Positions 34,222-45,198 are shown, counted from the first letter of the stretch. The stretch is 64,000 nt of DNA from Marinobacter psychrophilus (GCF_001043175.1 NZ_CP011494.1:1736001-1800000); one strand, 5' to 3'. Program-made: numbers and translations. Notes: generated by a model from the sequence alone, not told the origin.

Positions 34222-34265
34222 CTACAGGCCAACAGTAATATCAGGATCTTAGGAGAGAAAAGCGT

Positions 34266-34284
34266 GTATACCCTCCTGTATACC
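34266..34284. repeat. GTATACC direct repeats near attR
   Basis: Two GTATACC units 12 bp apart, each with a GTATAC palindrome, lie 38 bp before attR. The 12-bp period equals that of the CTTGTACAC repeats near attL, so these could be recombinase or excisionase sites. Confidence 0.4.
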
Positions 34285-34321
34285 TAAATGTTATTGACCT
34301 GTAAGTTGTTGTTTTACAAGC

Positions 34322-34348
34322 GCGGTTTGGGTTAGCCCGCCGCTACCA
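34322..34348 (+). repeat. attR: partial copy of tRNA-Leu 3' end
   Basis: GCCCGCCGCTACCA at 34335-34348 is identical to the tRNA 3' end; the 13 bases before it match the tRNA T arm at nine positions. This marks the right end of the island, 45 bp before queA. Confidence 0.9.
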
Positions 34349-34393
34349 TATACTTATAAGCCGCACCCTGCGGTTTCGTGCATAGTTCTTCCC

Positions 34394-36639
<2,246 letters not shown>

Positions 36640-36682
36640 ACCTATTATTCACACCTTTTTATTCAATTAACGGAGAAAATAC

Positions 36683-37045
36683 ATGAAATCGATCAAATTA
36701 CTTGTTGCCGCACTGCTGGCACTGGCTCCCACGCTTGCAATGGCGCAGGACGCGGCTGGCGGTAGTATGGGTGTTATAGGGCAAGTTATCTTTTTTGCCG
36801 GCTTTATTCTGATTTTTTACTTCCTAATCTGGCGTCCGCAGTCTAAACGCGCCAAAGAGCACAAGTCACTGATGTCTGGCCTGAACAAAGGCGACGAAGT
36901 GGTTACTTCTGGCGGTATGGTTGGCAAGATCACCAAAGTGTCTGATGACTTTATTGTTCTGGAAGTGGCCGACAATGTCTCAGTTCGTATCCAAAAAGTA
37001 GCGGTTTCCGGTGCTTTGCCAAAAGGCTCGTTGAAAGACATCTGA
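36683..37045 (+). CDS. yajC: Sec translocon accessory subunit YajC
   Basis: A single-span inner-membrane protein that associates with SecDF. 120 residues: cleavable-looking N-terminus (MKSIKLLVAALLALAPTLAMA), one membrane helix (VIFFAGFILIFYFLIW) followed at once by RPQSKRAKEHKSL, and a soluble domain with GDEVVTSGGMVGKITKV. Located directly before secD as in most proteobacteria; GGAG precedes the start. Confidence 0.95.
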   Translation: MKSIKLLVAALLALAPTLAMAQDAAGGSMGVIGQVIFFAGFILIFYFLIWRPQSKRAKEHKSLMSGLNKGDEVVTSGGMVGKITKVSDDFIVLEVADNVSVRIQKVAVSGALPKGSLKDI

Positions 37046-37141
37046 GCCTCGCCAACGGACGTTCAGCCGGGCTTTTTAGCCAGGCTGGTTCTATCTGGCT
37101 GAAACACCACGGTCGGCGCCAGCCCGGCTTATAGGAACCCC

Positions 37142-39028
37142 ATGCTTAACAAGTATCCACTCTGGAAAAACCTCATTATTCTGGTTGCCCTCGCAATCGG
37201 TTTTGTCTATGCACTCCCCAACCTGTTCCCAGATGATTTTGCCGTTCAGGTTACCGGTGCTCGCAGCAGTACCGAAGTTGACGCACTCGTTCTGGAACGT
37301 GCAGTGCAGGCTCTGGAGTCCCAGGGTATTGAGGTAAAAAGTAGCAGTTTGCAGGATCGTGATGCGCTTATTCGGGTAACCAGCGGCGAAGATCAGCTTC
37401 AGGCCCGCCCTGCAGTGCAAGCGGTATTGGGTAACGACTATTTGGTCGCGCTGAATATGGCCGCTTCTACTCCGGGCTGGTTGCGCAGTCTGGGTGCCGG
37501 TCCAATGAAGTTGGGCCTGGATTTGCGCGGCGGCGTCCACTTTCTGTTGGAAGTGGATATGGAAACTGCGGTTAGTCAGCGTCTGGAAGCTTTAGCCGGG
37601 CAGATTAAACGTGAACTGCGTGAAGAGCGCATTCGCTACCGTGGCGGTGAGTTAGAGGGGGCCCTGGAAGACGGGCAGGAAATTATTCTCAGCTTTCGCG
37701 ATGACGAATCCCGCGCCGAGGCCTTCACCCTGATTCGCCGTCAGTACCTTCAGTTTTTGATGGATGAGCGCACCCGTGGCGACGAGCGCCTTATTGCGTT
37801 GACCCTGTCCGAAGCCGAAGTACGATCCATTCAGGAATACGCCCTTGAGCAGAACCTGACCACCATCCGTAACCGTGTGAACGAACTGGGTGTGGCAGAG
37901 CCGCTGGTTCAGCGCCAGGGCACCAGTCGTATCATCGTTGAATTGCCGGGTGTTCAAGATACCGCGCAAGCCAAACGCGTTCTGGGTGCAACCGCAAATC
38001 TGGAATTCCGGATGGAAGCGCGGCCAGACACGCCAGCCAGCAGCATAGAAAACTTCGGTTTTCGCGATACGCCCCAACGTACTGCACGCCTGGAGCGTGA
38101 GCTCATTGCCACGGGTAATAACGTGGCCAACGCCCAGCAACAATTCGATGAAAATGGCCAGCCACAAGTCAGCATTACTATGGATTCTGTAGGCGGCGAT
38201 TTGATGAACCGCGCCACTCGCAACGCTGTTGGCCGGCGTATGGCGGTTCTGTTTATTGAGTTCCGCACCGAAACCGAAGACCGTATGGTTGACGGCGAAG
38301 TGGTCACCGAAGAAAAACGGGTAGTGGATAAAGGCATCATTAGCCTGGCTACGGTGCAGTCTGCACTGGGTGCAAGTTTCCGTATAACCGGTCTGGACTC
38401 GATTCCGGAAGCGTCGGAGCTGGCACTGCTGCTGCGCGCCGGTGCGCTGGCTGCGCCCATGTACTTTGTACAGGAACGAACCATTGGCCCTAGCCTGGGT
38501 CAGAAAAATATCGACGCCGGTATGATGTCGGTATTGTTGGGCTTTGTGCTGGTGCTGATTTATATGGCGCTTTACTACCGCGGTTTCGGGCTTATTGCCA
38601 ACGTATCGCTAACCTTGAACCTGATGCTACTTATTGCCTGCATGTCGATTCTGTCGGCCACGCTGACACTGCCGGGTATCGCTGGCATCGTTTTAACGGT
38701 GGGTATGGCAGTAGACGCCAACGTCCTCATATTTGAACGCATAAGGGAAGAGCTTAAAGCCGGCACCGCGCCGCAGCTGGCTATAAATGCCGGTTACTCG
38801 CGGGCTTTTGTCTCCATTTTTGATGCTAACATCACAACCTTATTGGTGGCGCTCATTTTGTTTGCCATGGGTTCCGGTCCGGTGAAGGGTTTTGCGATTA
38901 CCTTAAGCTTGGGCATTATGACATCGATGTTCTCTGGCCTGGTGGTCAGCCGCAGTATCGTCAATGTGGTTTATGGTGGCCGCAGGGTCGAAAAACTTTC
39001 GATCGGAGGGAAGCAGGCTAATGCATGA
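37142..39028 (+). CDS. secD: Protein translocase subunit SecD
   Basis: A proton-motive-force-driven SecDF component that helps pull preproteins through the periplasmic side. 628 residues, with an N-terminal membrane helix, the periplasmic P1 region opening with MKLGLDLRGGVHFLLEVDM (about 122-140), and the C-terminal RND-like membrane block ending TVGMAVDANVLIFERIREEL (about 519-538). The end overlaps the secF start by 8 bp. Confidence 0.96.
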   Translation: MLNKYPLWKNLIILVALAIGFVYALPNLFPDDFAVQVTGARSSTEVDALVLERAVQALESQGIEVKSSSLQDRDALIRVTSGEDQLQARPAVQAVLGNDYLVALNMAASTPGWLRSLGAGPMKLGLDLRGGVHFLLEVDMETAVSQRLEALAGQIKRELREERIRYRGGELEGALEDGQEIILSFRDDESRAEAFTLIRRQYLQFLMDERTRGDERLIALTLSEAEVRSIQEYALEQNLTTIRNRVNELGVAEPLVQRQGTSRIIVELPGVQDTAQAKRVLGATANLEFRMEARPDTPASSIENFGFRDTPQRTARLERELIATGNNVANAQQQFDENGQPQVSITMDSVGGDLMNRATRNAVGRRMAVLFIEFRTETEDRMVDGEVVTEEKRVVDKGIISLATVQSALGASFRITGLDSIPEASELALLLRAGALAAPMYFVQERTIGPSLGQKNIDAGMMSVLLGFVLVLIYMALYYRGFGLIANVSLTLNLMLLIACMSILSATLTLPGIAGIVLTVGMAVDANVLIFERIREELKAGTAPQLAINAGYSRAFVSIFDANITTLLVALILFAMGSGPVKGFAITLSLGIMTSMFSGLVVSRSIVNVVYGGRRVEKLSIGGKQANA

Positions 39029-39974
39029 CGCTCAGGAAAAACCGTTTGATTTTATGGGTTTTCGGAAGATTGCTACGATACTCTCGATTACTCTATTGGT
39101 GCTCGCTATCGGTCTGTTGGCGATTCGCGGGCTGAACTTCGGCATGGATTTCACCGGCGGCACGTCGGTGGAATTTGAATACGAGCAAGCGCCAGCGCTT
39201 GCTGGGATACGCACAGCGTTGAGTGATGCCGGCTATGACCAATTTGTAGTGCAGAATTTCGGTTCTGATAAAACGGTCTTGGTGCGGTTGTCTGAGTCTG
39301 CTAACGACATGCTGGCCCAAGAGATCACCAGCACCTTAACCGCCGGCGGAGCGGAGCTGAAGCTGATCAGTTCGGAGTTTATAGGCTCCCAGGTAGGCGA
39401 AGAGCTGAAAGAAGACAGCGGTTTGGGCATGCTGATTGCCTTGCTGGTGGTGCTGGTTTACGTCGGCATGCGCTTTCAGTTCAAATTCGGTATTGCTGCC
39501 GTGCTGCCTCTGGCTCACGACGTTATCATTGTACTGGGTGTTTTTTCGCTATTTCAGTGGACCTTTGATCTTACAGTTCTGGCCGCCCTGTTAGCCATCA
39601 TCGGCTACTCTCTAAACGACACTATTGTGGTGGCGGACCGTATCCGGGAAAACTTCCGCACCATGCGGGTAGGGGACTCATGGGAGGTGATCAACACCTC
39701 CATTCACCAGACCATCAGCCGTACCATTAATACCTCCGGTACCACGCTGGTGGTGCTGATTGCGCTTTACGTGTTCGGCGGTGAGGCGATTAATAAATTC
39801 GCCCTGGCGTTGATCATCGGCGTAGTGGTGGGTACCTATTCCTCTATTTACGTATCGGCGAACTTGCTGATTGCGCTCGGCGTGTGCCGTGAAGATCTGA
39901 TCCTGCCGGTGAAGGAAGGTGTGGTCGGCCAGGATGAAGACGAGCAGCCGCCGGAATGGTTGAACCGTATGTAG
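39021..39974 (+). CDS. secF: Protein translocase subunit SecF
   Basis: The partner of SecD, 317 residues from ATG 39021. GMDFTGGTSVEFEY near 41, and in the membrane block GYSLNDTIVVADRIRENFRT with the family DTIVV motif. ATG 39021 lies 10 bp after GGAGGGA and inside the end of secD; an earlier in-frame ATG at 38964 lies within secD. Followed by a strong terminator. Confidence 0.96.
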   Translation: MHDAQEKPFDFMGFRKIATILSITLLVLAIGLLAIRGLNFGMDFTGGTSVEFEYEQAPALAGIRTALSDAGYDQFVVQNFGSDKTVLVRLSESANDMLAQEITSTLTAGGAELKLISSEFIGSQVGEELKEDSGLGMLIALLVVLVYVGMRFQFKFGIAAVLPLAHDVIIVLGVFSLFQWTFDLTVLAALLAIIGYSLNDTIVVADRIRENFRTMRVGDSWEVINTSIHQTISRTINTSGTTLVVLIALYVFGGEAINKFALALIIGVVVGTYSSIYVSANLLIALGVCREDLILPVKEGVVGQDEDEQPPEWLNRM

Positions 39975-40036
39975 CTCTTTTGAAAGGGCCCTGTTGGGAA
40001 GCCCTGCTATTTTATTGGCAGCGGTTTCGTAACCAC

Positions 40037-40074
40037 AAAAAAACCGCCAGTCTCTCGGGATTGGCGGTTTTTTT
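40037..40074. terminator. Bidirectional terminator between secF and suhB-like gene
   Basis: A perfect 13-bp stem AAAAAAACCGCCA / TGGCGGTTTTTTT with a 12-nt loop; works in both directions for the converging secF and suhB-like genes. Confidence 0.92.
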
Positions 40075-40112
40075 GTGCCTGCCTTGCTAGTTGCTAGTAG
40101 GGCAAGTGTGCT

Positions 40113-40925
40113 TTAGCGGGGCAAGCGGCCACGGAACGGATGCAGTTCCTTCAGCAATTCACGAAACAGCTTGGGGTTAGCCACAATCAGCTGCTTTGCG
40201 TTACTGGCTGATGGGTTGCCAGAGAAGTCCCCGGTCAGGGCGCCCGATTCCATGGCCAAGGCAACGCCCAGGTCTAGGTCGGCGCCTTCAGGACGAAAGG
40301 CAATCACTGCGTCAAGATGGCCGGCCGATACCCGTGCGATGTCCAGTACCACACATCCGGATGTACGGAAAATGCGTGAGTTGGTCGCCAGAACGGTGGC
40401 TATTTCGCCCCAAAGCTGAGGGTTGTCGTCTTTGCGGGCCTGATCCAGAACGTTAGTAGCCAGAGCCGCGCTGGTTAGCTGGCGCACTTCTGATACTCGC
40501 ACCCGGCGGCTGTTCAGTGCGGCACCGTGGCCGCGGCTGGCCGCGTATTCTTCGCCAGTGATTGGGTTAACAATCAGTAGACTCTCTATTCGGTTGTTTT
40601 TTTTCTGGGCCAGTGCTAGAACAAATTCCGGAATACCTCGCAGAAAATTGTCGCGACCCAGAACCGGAAAGATGTGCCAGCTTTTGTCATAGGTGCCAGC
40701 ATCCGCTGCGTTCAGGGGAGCAATGTTGTGGTCTTTATAAGCTTTTTCGAGCTGCTCTACGAAATTATCGTAAATGGCCTTTTCGACGCGATCCAGCTGA
40801 CGCTCACGCTCGCTGTTGTCTTTGTCGCTGGGTTCCTGGCGCTCGAAATGTGCTTTCAGGTAGTCCGATCCCTGGCGCGCAACGCGCAGGGCCATTTTAA
40901 TCGCTGGTTGCATCTGAGTAATCAT
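40113..40925 (-). CDS. suhB: SuhB/inositol monophosphatase-like protein with degenerate active site
   Basis: About 270 residues over the full SuhB length, beginning MITQMQPAIKMALRVARQ. SuhB landmarks are recognisable in position (EEYAASRGHGAALNSRRVRV, GCVVLDIARVSAGHLDAVIA), but the catalytic metal motifs are gone: the usual DPLDGTTNF reads VLGRDNF, the GEE motif reads AADAG, and the WD-AAG motif reads LDLGVAL. It is therefore probably not an inositol phosphatase. SuhB also works in rRNA antitermination independently of catalysis, which could be its retained role (inference). The start is ATG 40925 or 40913; no strong ribosome site decides. Confidence 0.85.
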   Translation of the reverse strand: MITQMQPAIKMALRVARQGSDYLKAHFERQEPSDKDNSERERQLDRVEKAIYDNFVEQLEKAYKDHNIAPLNAADAGTYDKSWHIFPVLGRDNFLRGIPEFVLALAQKKNNRIESLLIVNPITGEEYAASRGHGAALNSRRVRVSEVRQLTSAALATNVLDQARKDDNPQLWGEIATVLATNSRIFRTSGCVVLDIARVSAGHLDAVIAFRPEGADLDLGVALAMESGALTGDFSGNPSASNAKQLIVANPKLFRELLKELHPFRGRLPR

Positions 40926-41091
40926 TATCCGGGTGTATGAAGGCCGCGTATCATAGCAGTCGATGCGCGCTTTGTCTGTTTTTAGACTCCGCACAAGCAC
41001 GGATAATAGCCATTTGACTCGCGGGTTGCCCGCCGGCTTTCGTGATTTATCTGTTATTATTGCCGCCTAATTTTGCTGACAGGCCGTTACC

Positions 41092-41964
41092 ATGCACAAA
41101 CCGTCGCGCCCGCTGGGCTCACCCGACACCTACAATGACCGAATTCGTATTGTTCTGGTGGAAACCTCCCACTCTGGCAACATTGGTGCGGTAGCGCGAG
41201 CCATGAAAAATATGGGGTTGGGAAATTTGTGGATGGTAAACCCGCGATCGTTCCCTGACGAAACTTCGTACGCTCGAGCCGCCGGAGCATCGGATGTTCT
41301 GGACACTGCAACCGTGGTGGGTAGCCTTGATGAAGCACTGGCAGATTGCGTGTTGGTGATGGGCACCAGCGCCCGCGGGCGCAAGGTACCCTGGCCAGTG
41401 ATGCCGCCAGATCAGGCCGCAACTGCGGCAGCCAGTCATTGCGGCCAAGGCACAGTGGCGCTGGTGTTCGGCCGAGAGAATCATGGGCTGAGCAACGATG
41501 AACTGCAACGTTGCCACTATCATATTCATATTCCGTCCAATCCGGATTACAGCTCATTGAATCTGGCGATGGCGGTTCAAGTGATGTGTTATGAGCTGCG
41601 TATGAATTATCTGAAGGGCCTTGAAACAGATGCCAGGCGGCCCTACTTAGAACCGATTGCGCAGCCTGGTGACGCCGGGTGGGATGTTGCTCCTGCCAGC
41701 GTTGGCGATGTCGAAGGCTTTTTTGGCCATTTACAGCAAGTACTCGAAGAAATCGATTTTCATCGTCGGGACAAGCCACGCCAACTGATGGCGCGTCTGC
41801 GCAGGTTGTTCCAGCGGGCGAAATTGGACCAGATGGAAGTTAATATCCTAAGAGGTGTTTTGTCGGCTGTTCAAAAAACAGCAGGCGCCTCGGGTGTCGA
41901 GCAATCAACCTCCGATACCGGGCCGCAAGCGCCGGAGCAGGATCAAGGCAAAAGTCATGTTTAG
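41092..41964 (+). CDS. trmJ: tRNA (cytidine/uridine-32-2'-O)-methyltransferase TrmJ
   Basis: A SPOUT-family RNA methyltransferase that modifies position 32 of tRNAs. 290 residues: [23 protein letters not shown] near the N-terminus, [17 protein letters not shown] (about 86-102), [17 protein letters not shown] (about 122-138) and the knot segment [22 protein letters not shown]-terminal extension follows. It overlaps cysE by 8 bp; in many gammaproteobacteria trmJ lies next to the isc cluster. Confidence 0.94.
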   Translation: MHKPSRPLGSPDTYNDRIRIVLVETSHSGNIGAVARAMKNMGLGNLWMVNPRSFPDETSYARAAGASDVLDTATVVGSLDEALADCVLVMGTSARGRKVPWPVMPPDQAATAAASHCGQGTVALVFGRENHGLSNDELQRCHYHIHIPSNPDYSSLNLAMAVQVMCYELRMNYLKGLETDARRPYLEPIAQPGDAGWDVAPASVGDVEGFFGHLQQVLEEIDFHRRDKPRQLMARLRRLFQRAKLDQMEVNILRGVLSAVQKTAGASGVEQSTSDTGPQAPEQDQGKSHV

Positions 41965-42922
41965 ACGTCTAAGAGAAGATATCAGCAGTGTGTTCCACCG
42001 CGACCCCGCTGCGCGTAATACTTTTGAAGTTCTGACCAACTATCCCGGCCTGCACGCACTTTTGCTGCATCGGGTGGCACACTGGTTATGGGGGGTGGGC
42101 TTGAAGTGGCTGGGTCGTACCCTTTCTACGCTTACGCGTTGGTTCACGGGTATTGAGATTCATCCCGGTGCCACCATTGGTCGGCGCTTTTTTATCGACC
42201 ACGGTATGGGCGTGGTTATTGGTGAAACCACGATTATTGGTGACGATGTTACGCTGTATCAGGGCGTTACCTTGGGCGGCACCAGTTGGAACAAGGGCAA
42301 GCGCCATCCCACCATTGGTGACGGGGTGGTTGTAGGCGCCGGAGCCAAAATATTAGGGCCCTTTGAAGTAGGCGCTGGTGCCAAAGTGGGTTCCAACTCC
42401 GTGGTCACAAAAGCGGTGCCAGCTGGCGCAACCGTTGTTGGAATACCGGGCCGCGTGATTGAAAAAGATAAAGACGAGCGAAGCTCGCGGCGGCGGGAAA
42501 TGGAAGAACGCATGGGCTTTGACGCTTATGGCGTTACCGAAGAAATGCCAGACCCACTGGCGCGGGCAATGCGTTCGCTGCTTGATCACATGCACGCGGT
42601 AGATGATCGCATGGAAATAATGTGCAAAGCCCTGCGCAAGGTAAGCGTTGATTATCCGAACGGAGACTTGCCGGTGTTGTCAGAGGATGATTTTGATTGC
42701 CTACGCGATGCAGACAGCGACGCCTCGCGCAAAAAAACCTTCGAAGACACAAAAGCGGTTGCAGCGGCGGCGGTCGAATCGAACGTCAAAGCCGATAGTA
42801 TAGTCAGCGCACACGAGAGCGCTAAAAAGAGTGCCGAAGAGAGCGCCGAAGAGAGTGCCGAAGAGAGTGCCGAAGAGGGCACCAAAAAAAACGCAAGCGA
42901 GCCCACCAAGGATAGCGGCTGA
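41957..42922 (+). CDS. cysE: Serine O-acetyltransferase with a repetitive C-terminal tail
   Basis: CysE makes O-acetylserine for cysteine synthesis. From ATG 41957 it has 321 residues: an N-terminal helical region ([20 protein letters not shown]) and the left-handed beta-helix ([20 protein letters not shown], then [13 protein letters not shown]). This is the short, NifP/EpsC-like SAT form, which usually ends near residue 260. Here a low-complexity acidic tail follows, including four tandem SAEE units (42830-42877). Cysteine feedback usually acts at the C-terminus, so the tail could matter. The ORF could start earlier only inside trmJ. Confidence 0.93.
   Translation: MFRRLREDISSVFHRDPAARNTFEVLTNYPGLHALLLHRVAHWLWGVGLKWLGRTLSTLTRWFTGIEIHPGATIGRRFFIDHGMGVVIGETTIIGDDVTLYQGVTLGGTSWNKGKRHPTIGDGVVVGAGAKILGPFEVGAGAKVGSNSVVTKAVPAGATVVGIPGRVIEKDKDERSSRRREMEERMGFDAYGVTEEMPDPLARAMRSLLDHMHAVDDRMEIMCKALRKVSVDYPNGDLPVLSEDDFDCLRDADSDASRKKTFEDTKAVAAAAVESNVKADSIVSAHESAKKSAEESAEESAEESAEEGTKKNASEPTKDSG
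42830..42877 (+). repeat. Four 12-bp tandem repeats in cysE (SAEE)n
   Basis: AGTGCCGAAGAG repeated four times, the second with one silent change (AGC for AGT), encoding SAEE x4. The 12-bp unit keeps frame, so copy number can vary without breaking the gene. Confidence 0.9.
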
Positions 42923-42947
42923 ATACTTGACTGAATTAGTAGGTCAA
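42923..42947 (+). promoter_or_regulatory. IscR type 1 site overlapping the iscR promoter
   Basis: ATACTTGACTGAATTAGTAG followed by GTCAA resembles the type 1 IscR site (ATASYYGACTRWWWYAGTCRRSTAT), with a few mismatches at the 3' end. TTGACT at 42927-42932 doubles as a -35, with CATACT at 42950-42955 as -10 (17-bp spacer). Fits [2Fe-2S]-IscR autorepression. Confidence 0.65.
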
Positions 42948-42999
42948 TTCATACTCGTGTTTGCGAATCGAGGTCAATTCCCATCGCGGGGCGGAGTTT

Positions 43000-43497
43000 A
43001 TGAAGTTGACTACAAAGGGTCGGTATGCGGTAACCGCTATGCTAGACCTTGCACTGCACGGTGATCATGGGCCGGTTACACTTGCGGAGATATCAACCCG
43101 CCAGGAAATCTCCCTGTCGTACCTGGAACAGTTATTTTCGCGGCTGCGGCGCAGGCACTTGGTGGCCAGTATTCGCGGCCCGGGTGGTGGTTATCGCTTG
43201 AGTCGCGGCGCCGATGCCATTTTTATATCAGAAGTGGTAGAAGCGGTCAGCGAGTCTCTTGATACCACACGCTGTGGCAACAAGGGCGATTGTCAGAGTG
43301 GCGAGAAATGCCTGACTCATCACCTTTGGTCTGACCTCAGCGAGCAGATTCATCAGTTTCTGGATAACATTAGCTTGAACGACCTGATGAAAAAACGTGA
43401 AATCCGCCAAGTAGCGGACCGCCAAAATCTGCGTCAGAGCGCTGCGGGTTTTGAAACGATCAACACCCGGCTGCTAAGCGAACAGGCGCCGGTTTAA
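43000..43497 (+). CDS. iscR: Fe-S cluster regulator IscR
   Basis: An Rrf2-family transcription regulator that binds [2Fe-2S] and controls Fe-S assembly genes. 165 residues from ATG 43000 ([20 protein letters not shown]), winged helix in the first 80 residues, then the three cluster cysteines in C-N6-C-N5-C spacing ([13 protein letters not shown]), followed by the usual His. GGAG precedes 43000; the upstream frame to 42961 is not needed. A type 1 IscR site lies over its promoter. Confidence 0.95.
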   Translation: MKLTTKGRYAVTAMLDLALHGDHGPVTLAEISTRQEISLSYLEQLFSRLRRRHLVASIRGPGGGYRLSRGADAIFISEVVEAVSESLDTTRCGNKGDCQSGEKCLTHHLWSDLSEQIHQFLDNISLNDLMKKREIRQVADRQNLRQSAAGFETINTRLLSEQAPV

Positions 43498-43513
43498 GTC
43501 TGGTTTTAGCACC

Positions 43514-44701
43514 ATGAAGAAACCCGTTTACCTCGATTATGCGGCCACTACGCCCGCAGATTTTGCCGTAGCCGCAGAAATGATGCGCTACCTGACACTG
43601 GATGGCGCCTTTGGTAACCCTGCCTCGCGTACCCATGGTTATGGCTGGCAGGCCGAAGCGGCGGTGGAAACTGCACGCCGCCAGGTGGCAACGTTGATTA
43701 ACGCCGACCCCCGCGAGATCGTGTGGACATCTGGCGCGACCGAGTCTGACAATCTGGCGATTCAAGGCGCAGTGGCCGGACACGATGCTGCCCACATTAT
43801 TACTTCCATGATCGAACACAAAGCCGTTCTGGATACCTGTAGCTGGCTGCAGGAGCAGGGCGTAAAGGTTACTTGGCTAAAGCCTGATGCCTGTGGCCGC
43901 ATTCACGTCGGACAAGTGGTTGAGGCGCTGACGCCACAGACCGTGCTTGTGAGCCTGATGTTGGTGAACAACGAATTGGGCGTTATTAGTGACATTGCTG
44001 CCATCGGCGCCCAACTGCGCGGCCGCGGCGTGCTTTTTCATGTTGATGCAGCCCAGGCCCCCGGGAAAATACCGGTGGATGTAAAGGCCTTGAACGCCGA
44101 CTTGCTGTCACTGTCGGCGCATAAGGTTTATGGCCCCAAAGGGATAGGCGCGCTTTACGTGCGACGCTCTCCGGACGTGCGTATTCAAGCGCAGATTCAC
44201 GGTGGCGGTCATGAGCGCGGCATGCGCTCTGGCACCCTGCCGACGCATCAGATTGTGGGTATGGGTAAAGCGTTTGAGTTGGCAGCAGACAGCCTTTCTG
44301 CCGACAGTGCCAGGCTGGAACAGCTGCGTGGACGTTTTCTTGGGGCGCTGGCAGAGCTTGCAGGGGTTTCTCTAAACGGGAGTCTCGATACCGGTTTCAA
44401 CGGCCGTGAAACCAATGATGACACCAAACTGCGAGTGCCCGGCATTATCAATTTGTCGTTCTCGGGCGTTGACGCAGAAACCCTGATGCTGGGCCTGCGT
44501 GAATTGGCAGTGTCTTCCGGTTCAGCCTGTTCATCGGCGACACTCGATCCGTCTTATGTCTTGCGGGGGATCGGGCTAGACGACAAGCAGGCTCATCGTG
44601 CGCTGCGGTTTTCATTTGGCCGTTACACCAGCGGCGAAGAAGTCGACTTTGCGGCGGCACAAATTATTGATGTTGTTGGCCGGCTGCGGTCTGCGCGGTA
44701 G
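43514..44701 (+). CDS. iscS: Cysteine desulfurase IscS lacking the C-terminal tail
   Basis: A PLP enzyme taking sulfur from cysteine as a persulfide for Fe-S clusters and tRNA thiolation. 395 residues: N-terminal VYLDYAATTP, PLP lysine in SAHKVYGPKG, catalytic cysteine in SSGSACSSAT. The chain stops at VGRLRSAR, where E. coli-type IscS continues with about 20-25 residues that help dock IscU. It also has an insertion around FNGRETNDDTK. Next gene is ndk after 68 bp; iscU, iscA, hscBA and fdx are absent from this locus. Confidence 0.93.
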   Translation: MKKPVYLDYAATTPADFAVAAEMMRYLTLDGAFGNPASRTHGYGWQAEAAVETARRQVATLINADPREIVWTSGATESDNLAIQGAVAGHDAAHIITSMIEHKAVLDTCSWLQEQGVKVTWLKPDACGRIHVGQVVEALTPQTVLVSLMLVNNELGVISDIAAIGAQLRGRGVLFHVDAAQAPGKIPVDVKALNADLLSLSAHKVYGPKGIGALYVRRSPDVRIQAQIHGGGHERGMRSGTLPTHQIVGMGKAFELAADSLSADSARLEQLRGRFLGALAELAGVSLNGSLDTGFNGRETNDDTKLRVPGIINLSFSGVDAETLMLGLRELAVSSGSACSSATLDPSYVLRGIGLDDKQAHRALRFSFGRYTSGEEVDFAAAQIIDVVGRLRSAR

Positions 44702-44769
44702 GCACCGGCCCCGGGACTGCGTATAATCGCAGGCTCGTTTTTTTATCTAACCTCTAATGGAGAATCACC

Positions 44770-45198
44770 ATGGCAAATGAACGCACGCTGTCGATCATCA
44801 AGCCTGATGCCGTTGCAAAAAATGTAATCGGCAAAATCATCAGCCGTTTTGAAAAAGCGGAACTGCATGTTGTTGCAGCAAAAATGATGCACCTGAGCCA
44901 GGACCAGGCTGAAGGCTTTTATGCCGAGCACAAAGAGCGTCCGTTCTTTAACGATCTAGTTGCATTTATGACGTCTGGTCCAGTGGTTGTTCAGGCTTTG
45001 GAAGGTGAAGGCGCCATTTTGACAAACCGTGATCTGATGGGTGCTACTAATCCGAAAGAAGCGGAAGCTGGCACCATTCGCGCCGACTTTGCATCGTCTA
45101 TTGATGCTAACGCGGTCCATGGCTCGGACTCGGCGGCTTCCGCAGAGCGCGAAATTGCTTATTTTTTCAATGATAACGAGATCTGCCCGCGCGGCTGA
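44770..45198 (+). CDS. ndk: Nucleoside diphosphate kinase
   Basis: Ndk transfers the gamma phosphate from ATP to NDPs through a phosphohistidine. 142 residues; active-site histidine in NAVHGSDS near residue 117, N-terminal [11 protein letters not shown], and GAT-P-EA ([18 protein letters not shown]). Start has GGAG upstream, and TATAAT at 44722-44727 may be its -10. Begins the conserved run to der. Confidence 0.97.
   Translation: MANERTLSIIKPDAVAKNVIGKIISRFEKAELHVVAAKMMHLSQDQAEGFYAEHKERPFFNDLVAFMTSGPVVVQALEGEGAILTNRDLMGATNPKEAEAGTIRADFASSIDANAVHGSDSAASAEREIAYFFNDNEICPRG

Larger units (their letters stand above)
25927..34348. mobile_element. Integrated genomic island with nitrile hydratase operon
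   Basis: An 8.4-kb element integrated into tRNA-Leu(CAA). Evidence: a tRNA-proximal tyrosine integrase facing away from the tRNA, a matching att repeat at both ends, visibly AT-richer sequence than the flanks (notably 28600-29400), gene debris and IS fragments, and the fact that its removal would place tRNA-Leu about 45 bp before queA. Cargo is hupE-cobW-DUF1097-nitrile hydratase beta/alpha/accessory. No conjugation or capsid genes are visible, so transfer would need help from another element. Confidence 0.9.
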
